Shown: piece by piece, positions 8,919 to 18,117 of the stretch
Position numbering within the stretch: the stretch's first letter is position 1
Layout of the letters: each line of letters begins with the position of its first letter
From: Pyxidicoccus trucidator
Lineage (GTDB): Bacteria > Myxococcota > Myxococcia > Myxococcales > Myxococcaceae
Assembly (NCBI RefSeq): GCF_010894435.1
Contig: NZ_JAAIXZ010000009.1
Span: 401,523 to 465,522, forward strand
Reading direction: 5' to 3'
DNA length: 64,000 bases
Notes under the pieces: generated by a model
The model's database searches: none
What the model was told of the DNA's origin: nothing
Seen by the model: the letters and a program-made list of their open reading frames with translations, nothing else
Program-made: the position numbers and the translations under genes

Positions 8919-11019
8919 TCAGGCCGCCGCGGAGGCCTCGGCCTGGATCTTCGAGAAATCAGCCACCTGGTTGAACAGGGCGCCAATCTCCGTGAGGAGC
9001 CGGATGCGGTTCTCCCGCAACTCCTTGTCCTCGGCCATGACCATCACCTTGTCGAAGAAGGTGTCCACCGCGGGCTTGAGGCCGGTGATTTCGCGCAGGG
9101 CGCCGGCGAAGTCGTCCGCCTGGACCAGCCCCGTCACCGTGTTGCGGGCCTGGGTGAAGGCGGTGTGCAGGTGGCGCTCCGGCTCGTCCACCAGCTTCTG
9201 CGGGTTGATCTCCCCGCCCTTCACGTCCTTGCCCTGCTTCTCCACGATGTTGGCCACGCGCTTGAAGGCCACGGCCAGGGGCTGGAAGTCCGCCCGGCCG
9301 ACGATGAGGCTCAGCGCCTCCAGCCGCTTCTGCGCCGCGACGAGGTCGTCGAAGCCCGCGGCCAGCACCGCCTCCACCACGTCCGTGCGGTGCTGCTCCG
9401 CCCACAGCGCCTTGAGGCGGCCGCGGAAGAACTCCAGCACCTGCTCGCGCGGAGCGGGCTCGCCGGCCTTGCGCTTGACGTTGGTGAGCTTCGGGGCGAG
9501 CAGCCGCAGGGCCTCGTCCACCGCGGCGGACAGGCTGAAGCGGTAGCCGCGACCCAGCACCAGCCGGATGATGGCGATGCACGCGCGCCGCAGGGCGAAC
9601 GGGTCCGCCGCGCCGGAGGGCGCCTTGCCGATGGCGAAGATGCCGCACAGCGAGTCCAGCCGGTCCGCCAGGCCGATGAGCGCGCCCGCGTCACGCGTGG
9701 GCAGCGCGTCCTCGGCGCCGCGCGGCAGGTAGTGCTCGTAGATGGCCACCGCCACCGCGTCCGGCTCGCCGCTGGCGCGCGCGTACTCGCGGCCCATGAC
9801 GCCCTGGAGCTCGGGGAACTCGCCCACCATGCCCGTGACGAGGTCCGCCTTGGCCAGCGTCGCGGCGCGCTCAATCGTGGCGCCCTCCCCTGCCCTGCCG
9901 GTGTGCTGGGCCAGCCACCCGGCGAGCGCGCGGAAGCGCTCCACCTTCTCCAGATACGTGCCGAGCAGGCCCTGCCACACCACGCGGCCCAGCTTCTCCA
10001 CGCGGGCGTCCAGCGGCGTCTTCCGGTCCTCGTCGAAGAAGAAGCGGCCGTCGGCGAGGCGGGAGGCCAGCACGCGCTGGTAGCCGCGCAGGCTGAGCTG
10101 CTCGTCGCGCACCGGCGTGTTGGACACGGCGATGAACTTCGGCAGCAGCTTCCCCGCGCCGTCCGTCAGCGAGAAGTAGCGCTGGTGGCTCTTCATCTCC
10201 TGCACCAGCACCTCGGGGGGCAGGTCCAGGTGGCGCGCCTCGAAGGTGCCCACCACCGGGTTGGGCAGCTCCACCAGGTTCGTCACCTGGTCCACCAGCG
10301 ACGCGTCCTCCATCAGCTGGCCGCCGGCCTTCTTCGCCGCCGCGGCCAGCTTCTCCACCAGCAGCGCGCGGCGCTTCGCCACGTCCGCGATGACGTGCGC
10401 CTTCTCCAGCGCCGCCTCGTAGTCCGCGGGCGCCTTCAGCTCGATGGCGCCGGGCGAGAGGAAGCGGTGGCCGTACGTGGTGCGGCCGCTCTTCACGTCG
10501 CCGAAGACGACGGGCAGCACCTCGCCGCCCAGCAGCGCCACCAGCCACTGCACCGGGCGCGCGAAGGCCAGGTCCACGTCACCCCAGCGCATGGACTTCT
10601 TGAAGTTGATGGAGTGCACCGCCGTGTGCAGCGCGTCCTGGAGGATGTCCGCCGCCGGGCGGCCCTTCTCCTCGACGCGCGCGGACAGGTACTCGCCCTT
10701 GGGCGTCTGGGCGCGGCCCAGCTGGTCCACCGGCAGCTTGAGGCTCTCCGCGAACTTCTCCGCCGCCTTGGTGGGCTTGCCCTGCGCGTCGAAGGCCGCC
10801 TTGGCGCTGGGCCCGAGCACCTCCTTCACGATGTCCTCGCCCTTGTCCGTCACGCCCGTCACCCAGACCGCGAGGCGGCGCGGGGTGCCGAAGACGCGCA
10901 CGTCGCCGTGCTTCAGCCGCGCCTCGGCCATGCGCTCGGTGAGCACGCGCTTGAGGTCCTCCAACGCGGGGCCGATGAACGACGCCGGAATCTCCTCGGC
11001 GCCCACTTCCAGCAGCAGG

Positions 11020-11030
<11 letters not shown>
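8919..11030 (-). CDS. glyS: Glycyl-tRNA synthetase beta subunit
   Basis: The 703-residue beta chain of the bacterial alpha2-beta2 glycyl-tRNA synthetase. The N-terminus ARDLLLEVGAEEIPASFI is the standard beta-chain opening, followed by FGTPRRLAVWV, the HD-like region (TGMVGEFPELQGVMGREYA) and a C-terminal DALR-like anticodon domain. It begins with GTG at 11030 behind a good GGAGG site 6 bases away and overlaps the alpha-chain gene by 11 bases, so translation is coupled. Length and order agree with the family. Confidence 0.97.
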
Positions 11031-12012
<982 letters not shown>

Positions 12013-12057
12013 GATTGGCAGATCCTTCTCGCAGTGCGTCGAAGGAGAAACGCGCGG

Positions 12058-12086
12058 ACCCTAGTGAGGGGGGTCCGGAGCGTCAA
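12058..12086 (-). promoter_or_regulatory. Sigma-70-like promoter of glyQS
   Basis: On the minus strand TTGACG (12081-12086) is separated by exactly 17 bases from TAGGGT (12058-12063), a typical high-GC version of the -35/-10 pair. Predicted start of transcription is near 12051, giving a leader of roughly 40 bases to the glyQ ATG at 12012. No alternative pair this good was seen in the 82-base gap between the kinase gene and glyQ. Confidence 0.6.
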
Positions 12087-12094
12087 GGACGCGC

Positions 12095-14401
12095 TCACTC
12101 GTTGTACAGAGGGAGGTCCGCCAGTCGAATCTGGATCTTCGTCACCTCGCCCGGCTTGATGGGCGCGGACAGGAGCCTGCTCGCCGCCTCCGCGTCCGTG
12201 GGGTCGACCACGCGCAGGCGGTACGTGCCCACCGGGAGCGGGAACTTCTGCAGAGGGGTGGTGCCCAGGTGGGTGGCCCCGTCGAACACCGCCGCGCGAG
12301 GCACGGTGTAGAGGGTAATCCACCCGAGCCCGGCCTTCGCCGCGCCCTTGGCCGTGCTGGTGTCCAGCACCTCGCCCATGCCATCCGGGTCCTGCGTCAC
12401 CGTGGTGACGGGCTCGGGGACCTTGGCCTGCTCAGCCGGAGTGCCCTTGCGCTTCGCCGTCTTGCTCGTGTCGGTGCCGGAGGGCTCCTTCTTCGAGGCG
12501 GCGGCCCAGTTGGCGGGAGAGGTTCCGTCCTTGCCCTTGCGCCCGGGCGTGGCCCGTGTGCCCGAGGCAGTCCCCGCGCGGGGCTCCTCGCCCTCGTCGG
12601 TGGCGGCGGCCGTGCCGTCCGTGGGGGCCTCGGCGACAGGCGTGGGCTCAGGCTCGGCCGGGGCTGTCGGGAAGCCCGGCGGAGGGCCGGCCTTCTGCGG
12701 CGGAGGCCAGGGCGCGTTGGCGGGGTCCACCGGGGGCGCGGGGTCCAGTTCCGCCTTCACCCAGGCCTTCGCGGACTCGTAGGCGGGGACGAACTGCGCG
12801 CGGATGGTGGGCTTCGTCGCCAGCCAGCCCAGGCCCCCGAGCAGCGCCAGGAGGAACAGCCGCCCCACCCAGCGCGAGGCCGAGCGCGCGGCGGGAGTCT
12901 CCACCGGGGTGTCGGTGCGGGCGGACGGACGCGCCGTGGGGCGTGCGCCAGGGCGCGGGGGCCTCACGCGGAAGCGCGACGTCTCCAGGTCGCTCGGCTC
13001 GTCGAAGGTCTCGGGGGTCTCCGGCTCGGCGGCGACCTGCCGGGGCGGAGGCCGGGGCCGGGGCGTGCGGGAGACCTGCGCCGGGTCCTGCCCCGGCCGG
13101 GGCCGGGGCGTGACGGGCGCGGCGCCAGCCACGGGCGCCTCGGTGGGGCGGCGCTGCGGCACCGGCTTGGGGCCACTGCCACTCGACGGGGCGACACGCG
13201 TGGCCGCGGCCGATTCGGTGGGACGGCGCTGCGGCACCGGCTTGGGGCCGCTGCCGGCCCGGGTGGGCGTGGCGCTCTCGGTGGGAGTGGAGGGGGCCAG
13301 CCGGGCCCGCTTCGCCGGCACCTGCGCGGTGAGCGCCTGGTCCCCGCTACCATCGTCGGCCTGGAGGGCGCCCGCGACCTCGCTCACGCGCGCGTCCTCC
13401 GCGCTGCTCGCGAGCTCCAGCAGGGTGCGCGTCTTCTGCCGCTTCTCGGCGAACATGTCGCCCATCACCGCGGTGATGCCGTCCTCGTCGAACAGCTCCG
13501 GGCCGAGCGCGGCCTCGATGGCGCGCGCCATCTCCCGGCCGCTGGTGAAGCGCTGGGACGCGTCCCGAGCGAGGGCGCGCAGGGCCACCGCTTCGAGGGC
13601 CTCCGGCACGTCCGGGTTGATGGACCGGGGGGCGGGGATGTCGCCCTCCACGATCTGCAGCATCACCGCGGCCTCGTGGGGGCCGGTGAAGAGCCGCTGG
13701 CCGACGAGCATCTCGTGGAGCATGACGCCCACGGAGAACAAGTCGCTGCGGCCGTCGAGGGCCGTGTTCCGCACCTGCTCCGGGGACATGTAGCCGCTGG
13801 TCCCCTTCACCATGCCCACCTGGGTGCGCCCCAGCCGCCCGCGGGCCTTGGCGATGCCGAAGTCGATCACCTTCACGACGCCGTCGTAGGTGAGCATCAC
13901 GTTCTTCGGCGACACGTCGCGGTGCACCACCACCGCGGGCCGGCCCGAGGGGTCCGTGAAGTGGTGCGCGTAGTGCAGGCCCAGGCAGGCGTCGCGGATG
14001 ACGCGCCCGATGAAGCCCATGGGCAGCGCGTAGCCCTGGCGGGTGGAGGCCTTCACCACCTGCTCGAGGTTCTGCCCCGGCAGGAACTCCATGGCGAGGT
14101 ACAGCTCGCCGCCCTCCTCGCCCAGGTCGAACACCTGCCCGATGTTCGCGTGCGAGAAGGCCGCGGTGATGCGCGCCTCATCCAGGAACATCTTGACGAA
14201 CTGCTCGTCCTTCTTGATGTCCGGGAGGATCTGCTTCACCGCGACGAACTTGCGAAAGCCACCCGGTCCCGAGGTGAACGCAAGGAACAGCTCCGCCATG
14301 CCGCCCATCGAGAGGCGGGTGAGGATCTCATACTTTCCGATGCGCCTCCCCCTATCGGGATCATCTCCGGCGCCACCCTGCATGGCCATTCGGGCGCGCA
14401 T
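12095..14401 (-). CDS. Ser/Thr protein kinase with C-terminal PEGA-like domain
   Basis: A 768-residue Hanks-type kinase. The kinase domain spans about residues 20-290: Gly-rich entry ILTRLSMGGMAELFLA, Lys in FVAVKQIL, catalytic loop HRDVSPKN near residue 158 and DFGIAKA. A long Pro/Ala/Thr-rich segment includes two copies of SGPKPVPQRRPTE. One hydrophobic segment (WVGRLFLLALLGGLGWLAT) should cross the membrane, so the C-terminal part is probably outside the cytoplasm. The end (GWITLYTVPRAAVFDGATHL) has the PEGA-type beta fold. The start at 14401 has AGGGGGATAAC before it and is preferred over 14389 and 14383. It is not obviously linked to glyQS, which has its own promoter. Confidence 0.9.
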   Translation of the reverse strand: MRARMAMQGGAGDDPDRGRRIGKYEILTRLSMGGMAELFLAFTSGPGGFRKFVAVKQILPDIKKDEQFVKMFLDEARITAAFSHANIGQVFDLGEEGGELYLAMEFLPGQNLEQVVKASTRQGYALPMGFIGRVIRDACLGLHYAHHFTDPSGRPAVVVHRDVSPKNVMLTYDGVVKVIDFGIAKARGRLGRTQVGMVKGTSGYMSPEQVRNTALDGRSDLFSVGVMLHEMLVGQRLFTGPHEAAVMLQIVEGDIPAPRSINPDVPEALEAVALRALARDASQRFTSGREMARAIEAALGPELFDEDGITAVMGDMFAEKRQKTRTLLELASSAEDARVSEVAGALQADDGSGDQALTAQVPAKRARLAPSTPTESATPTRAGSGPKPVPQRRPTESAAATRVAPSSGSGPKPVPQRRPTEAPVAGAAPVTPRPRPGQDPAQVSRTPRPRPPPRQVAAEPETPETFDEPSDLETSRFRVRPPRPGARPTARPSARTDTPVETPAARSASRWVGRLFLLALLGGLGWLATKPTIRAQFVPAYESAKAWVKAELDPAPPVDPANAPWPPPQKAGPPPGFPTAPAEPEPTPVAEAPTDGTAAATDEGEEPRAGTASGTRATPGRKGKDGTSPANWAAASKKEPSGTDTSKTAKRKGTPAEQAKVPEPVTTVTQDPDGMGEVLDTSTAKGAAKAGLGWITLYTVPRAAVFDGATHLGTTPLQKFPLPVGTYRLRVVDPTDAEAASRLLSAPIKPGEVTKIQIRLADLPLYNE

Positions 14402-14705
14402 GTTATCCCCCTGGGCCCTCCGCGCCAATGCTCCTCCCCGAGAAAGGCACCCGCCTGGCCCTGAAAAGCGAGGACTTACGAGTTGCCGGGCAGTGGCTCC
14501 GGTGACGGAACGTTCCTTCCGTCGCGCGCCGCCGGGCGGATCAGCGCCGTCGGGTTCGAGCGCTCCGCGAGGCGCCCGGAGTCTTCTGGCACCGGATGGA
14601 CAGTTGTTGGAGCGCTGTGGGATATTTTACAGCCTGGAATTTTCCATCCGGCTCAAGCAGTCCGGTTGACCGCTTTCTCGCTGTCGCTTCGGCCCGAGCC
14701 TCCAC
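14402..14705. promoter_or_regulatory. Divergent intergenic region with AT-rich dyad
   Basis: A 304-base gap between the kinase (minus) and the LysM protein (plus), which should hold both promoters. Its centre (14614-14640) is unusually AT-rich for this DNA and contains the inverted repeat GCTGT (14614-14618) / ACAGC (14629-14633) around GGGATATTTT, a possible regulator site. No convincing -35/-10 pair towards the plus-strand operon was found; TTGACC at 14666 has no matching -10. Confidence 0.35.
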
Positions 14706-15671
14706 ATGCTCCTCCATCAACGCCTGAGAGAAGGGCAGCGCGAGTATCTCCTGCTCGCATTGCATGACCCGCTCCCCGAGGGTTGCCAGGCCCTGGAGGC
14801 TGGCCGGGGGTGGACGCTGGAGCGGCGGCTGCGGCAGCTCGCGCAGGACGAGTCGAACCTGAGGACGCTGAGCACGCTCGTGCAGGTCCATGGCGCCCTC
14901 GGACGGCACGCGCTGCGGACCTCCGAGGACGTGGTGAAGCAGGCGGCCACCCTGCTCTCCTTCGGGCACCTGCGGCTGGCCCTCGCGCCCCCGCCCGAGC
15001 GCTACGGGGCGCCCGCCTTCCCGGAAGAAGTGCCGAAGCAGGAGCCGCCCGTCACGCCCCAGGAGGACCTCACGCTGCGCTTGCAGGTGGTGGACGACGT
15101 CTCCGACGGCCCCATCTCCGGCATCAAGCTGCGCATCCTGCTCGCGGACGACACCGAGAAGGAGGCCACCACCGACGCGGACGGCAACGTCACGCTGGAG
15201 AAGGTGCCGAAGGGGACCTTCAACGTGCTCTCCGTCGTCGACGACGCCACGCTGAGCAACAGCGTGGCGCTGGTGCGGACCGGCGGACCGTGGTCCGGAC
15301 AGAAACCCTCGAAGGCGGGGACGAAGTCGAAGGCGACGTCGCAGCGCGTGCTGGTGAAGGTGACCGAGCACCGGGTCATCGACGGCGAGAGCCTGGACAG
15401 CGTCGCGGAGATGTACGGCCTCACGGAGGATGCGCTCGCGCAGTTCAACTGGGGAACGACGGACGCGGACAAGGTCCAGCAGCGGCTGGCGGTCTCCGTG
15501 GGCTGCACGCTCAAGGACAAGGCTGGCAAGCTCGTGTTCAGCCGCGACGACGACCCCGGCATCCTCTATGTCCCCCGCCCCGTGGCCATGACCGGGCTGG
15601 CGGTGGAGCAGAGCCACATCCTCCGCGTGGGCCGGGCTCGCAAGCCGCAGCCGTTCAGCTTCTCGGTGTGA
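14706..15671 (+). CDS. LysM-domain protein without signal peptide, head of effector-like operon
   Basis: A 321-residue protein with no signal peptide. Residues 1-115 are a charged helical region of unknown family (MLLHQRLREGQREYLLLALH). Residues about 120-200 look like a carboxypeptidase-regulatory/transthyretin-like beta sandwich (LTLRLQVVDDVSDGPISGIK, TDADGNVTLEKVPKGTF). Residues about 219-268 match a LysM fold (HRVIDGESLDSVAEMYGLTE), ending with a hydrophilic tail. Such TDADG sandwich plus LysM combinations occur in proteins linked to contractile injection systems. Next come genes for an M15-type and a lysozyme-type enzyme, so a role as carrier, adaptor or peptidoglycan anchor is inferred. 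No strong ribosome binding site precedes the ATG at 14706; a later start cannot be excluded. Confidence 0.75.
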   Translation: MLLHQRLREGQREYLLLALHDPLPEGCQALEAGRGWTLERRLRQLAQDESNLRTLSTLVQVHGALGRHALRTSEDVVKQAATLLSFGHLRLALAPPPERYGAPAFPEEVPKQEPPVTPQEDLTLRLQVVDDVSDGPISGIKLRILLADDTEKEATTDADGNVTLEKVPKGTFNVLSVVDDATLSNSVALVRTGGPWSGQKPSKAGTKSKATSQRVLVKVTEHRVIDGESLDSVAEMYGLTEDALAQFNWGTTDADKVQQRLAVSVGCTLKDKAGKLVFSRDDDPGILYVPRPVAMTGLAVEQSHILRVGRARKPQPFSFSV

Positions 15672-15789
15672 GCCCGGAATGCCGTGGGCGGGACGGCGAA
15701 AAGCCGCCCGCCTGGAGGCACTTCGCGGAGCTCAAGGGCGGAGGGAGGAAGCCGCAGGGACGTAGAATCGCGCCGGGCGGGGGATTCGC

Positions 15790-16890
15790 ATGGAGAGGCT
15801 GACGCACAGGACCTGGGATGCGGCGGGACGCCCCCGCGGGCCCCTTCCGTGTGCGCGGTGGGTCCTCCCCTGCGTGCTGGCCCTGCTGGGGACGGTGCCC
15901 TTTGCTTCGGCCCAGGCGGCGGAGCCCGTCGCGGGCAAGGCCGGTTGCTCCAAGCCGGAGTTCGCGAAGGCCCGCCGGAGCGCCGAGAAGCTCTACCGCG
16001 ACGGCCGGTACGCGGACGCCGTGGAGGCCCTGCGGCGGACCAAGGAGTCCTGCTGGAGCGCGCTGGACGCCACGGACCGGGGCTGGCTCGTCTCGGACCT
16101 GGGGCTGGCCACGCTGCGCGCCGGTCAGCCGGAGGTGTGCCGGCAGGTGCTCGCCGAGGCGCCCGCGGAGCTCGACGCCGGGTCCCGCGTGGCGAAGGCC
16201 ATCGCGCACAACCGGGGGCTGTGCCAGGGGGATGGAGGTTTCCCGGTGCAGGTCTACGCCTCGGGGCTCCTCATCTCCTCCCCGGAGGAGGCACCCGCCG
16301 CACTGACGCGGGAGTGGAACTATTCCTTCGCGCTGCGCAACGGCCGGCACCCCGAGCGACGGGATCGTGAAATCGACCGGTGCACCGAGACGGACGGGGT
16401 GGAGCTACGGGACCTCGACGTAAGGACCACGGTGGACATCTACCCCGCCCAGGGCCAGCTGCTCCGCTGTCGCGTGCTGAAGAGGGTGACGCAGGCCCGT
16501 CCCTCACGGGTGAGCCATGTCCGGGAGCTCTTCTCGAGCAAGGCGCTCGGCAAGGTGCTCCCGGCGGACCTCGCCCCGGCCTTCGCGCCCGGGGAGGACG
16601 AGCAACGTGCGCTAGCCGGCAGTGAAGGGCGCACCTGGAGCGAGTGGGATCGAAAGGTGCGCTTCGAGCCGGACCCCGACCGCAAGGGCACCCTTCGGGT
16701 CCAGGGCGACGGAGTGGCTGGCTCGCTGACGCTCTGGGCGCAGGGCGACTTCAACGGTGATGGCATCGAGGATGTCATCGTCGATCGCAGCATGAGACCT
16801 GAGGGCGGGAGCCTGGTCGACGGAGCCACCTTCCTGCTGACGCGCACCCAACCCGGGGGCGTGCTGACGATTCTCGAGCGGATGGAATAG
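15790..16890 (+). CDS. Exported protein with C-terminal Asp-rich loop, candidate immunity partner
   Basis: A 366-residue protein with a signal peptide: a basic N-region, then WVLPCVLALLGTVPFASA, cleavage near AQAAEP. Residues about 50-140 form TPR-like helices (AEKLYRDGRYADAVEALRR). The last third contains DFNGDGIEDVIVD at residue 320, spaced like a DxNxDGxxD calcium loop of FG-GAP/EF-hand type. It begins 118 bases after the LysM gene and 6 bases before the next exported protein, which has the same type of loop near its end. Periplasmic location is predicted. Because the enzymes following it have no export signal, it may protect the producer's wall (inference); no known immunity family was recognised. 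Confidence 0.68.
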   Translation: MERLTHRTWDAAGRPRGPLPCARWVLPCVLALLGTVPFASAQAAEPVAGKAGCSKPEFAKARRSAEKLYRDGRYADAVEALRRTKESCWSALDATDRGWLVSDLGLATLRAGQPEVCRQVLAEAPAELDAGSRVAKAIAHNRGLCQGDGGFPVQVYASGLLISSPEEAPAALTREWNYSFALRNGRHPERRDREIDRCTETDGVELRDLDVRTTVDIYPAQGQLLRCRVLKRVTQARPSRVSHVRELFSSKALGKVLPADLAPAFAPGEDEQRALAGSEGRTWSEWDRKVRFEPDPDRKGTLRVQGDGVAGSLTLWAQGDFNGDGIEDVIVDRSMRPEGGSLVDGATFLLTRTQPGGVLTILERME

Positions 16891-16896
16891 CCGGAC

Positions 16897-18117
16897 ATGC
16901 GCGGGACAATCCTTATGAGAACAGGCACTTCTTCACTCTGGTCGGCCGGTCTGCCTCGCCGTGGGTGGCCAGCCCTGCTCACCTTGCTGACGCTGGCGTG
17001 CGTGACGCCCCCTACCCCGGCGGATGCCTCGCAGCCCGCGACGACGGGCGCGACGGCCTGCGACGGGGGCGACTGCGGCGGGCAGAAGGCGCCTCCGACA
17101 CAGGCTGCCACTCCGCCCGCGACACCGGCTCCGGCCCCAGCGCCGGCATCCGAGCAAAAGGCCCCGTCCACGCCGACGTCCGCACCGGCCACGGCGACTG
17201 TACCCACGACCACGCCCGCGCCATCTACGGCCACACCCGCCACCTCGCCAGCGCCCACTCCGGCAACGCCCGCGACGACGGCTCCTGCCACCGCACCTGC
17301 GGAGTCGCCCTGCGACACCGATTGGGGGATCGGTCGTGCGCGCATCATCGTGCTGAGCTATCGGAAGGACGATGGCAAGCCGCTCACGCCCTTCAGGCCG
17401 AGCGACCCGATGTACCCCTACGAACTTCGCGGAGGACGCTTCCTCTTCGGAGAGCCGGACACCATCGTCACTGCGGTGGGCCGGTTCGAGGACCGGAAGG
17501 ACGCCGAAGTGGCCTTGAAGCAGGTGGAGCTGGAGCGGCCCAGCACTCGCTCCTTCATCACCTCCATGGGGCCCTACCTGCTTCCCGAGTCGCCCACGTG
17601 CCGGGTCACCCGGCGGGCCCGGGGCAAGAACCCCACCATCGATGCCGCGTCGTGGATCGCCGAGAAGGAAGGCGTCCTGCTCGCGGGCTCCCAGACGCCA
17701 TGCAAGAACGGCAGGCTGACCAAGAAGGTCACCGTCATGTCCTGCGACGGGATGAAGAACCTGCTGACCGACACCTCGGAGCACGTGTGTGACGACGAAC
17801 CCCGGCATGTCGATACCTGCGTGTACGCGGTGGAGCCGGGCGTCGTCCTGATCAAGCACGCGTACACGCTGAACGGGGTGACCACCATCCGCGCGCGCGC
17901 CTTTGACGTGCGCAAGAAGAAGCAGGTCTACAAGCAGGACATCACCAACGGCAGCGGCCTGCCGGGCGGAGACCCGGAGAACCAGCCCGAAACGGACTTC
18001 GAGGACGTCGACCAGGACGGCGTCCCCGAGCTCGTGGTCAGCGTGCCCGACAAGGGCCAGCGCACCTCGGTGCGCAAGTGGAAGCAGGGCAAGTTCGTGG
18101 AGGTGAAGACGCCATGA
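16897..18117 (+). CDS. Lipoprotein with Asp-rich loop, candidate immunity partner
   Basis: A 406-residue predicted lipoprotein with hydrophobic segment GWPALLTLLTLAC and lipobox TLAC. An 85-residue Thr/Pro/Ala-rich spacer follows, then a compact domain with several cysteines. Near the C-terminus FEDVDQDGVPELVVSV (Asp370 onward) has the DxDxDG calcium-loop pattern also seen in the preceding protein. Start 16897 is used; ATG at 16915 with GGGA before it is possible. Its TGA overlaps the ATG of the 1475-residue peptidase gene (ATGA), so the two are translationally coupled, a common arrangement for effector/immunity pairs. The spacer would let the domain reach through the periplasm from a membrane anchor. 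Confidence 0.7.
   Translation: MRGTILMRTGTSSLWSAGLPRRGWPALLTLLTLACVTPPTPADASQPATTGATACDGGDCGGQKAPPTQAATPPATPAPAPAPASEQKAPSTPTSAPATATVPTTTPAPSTATPATSPAPTPATPATTAPATAPAESPCDTDWGIGRARIIVLSYRKDDGKPLTPFRPSDPMYPYELRGGRFLFGEPDTIVTAVGRFEDRKDAEVALKQVELERPSTRSFITSMGPYLLPESPTCRVTRRARGKNPTIDAASWIAEKEGVLLAGSQTPCKNGRLTKKVTVMSCDGMKNLLTDTSEHVCDDEPRHVDTCVYAVEPGVVLIKHAYTLNGVTTIRARAFDVRKKKQVYKQDITNGSGLPGGDPENQPETDFEDVDQDGVPELVVSVPDKGQRTSVRKWKQGKFVEVKTP

Noticed and set aside
14587..14592. TGGCAC resembling a sigma-54 -24 element before the LysM gene
   Set aside because: No GC element lies at the required distance downstream, so it does not form a -24/-12 pair.
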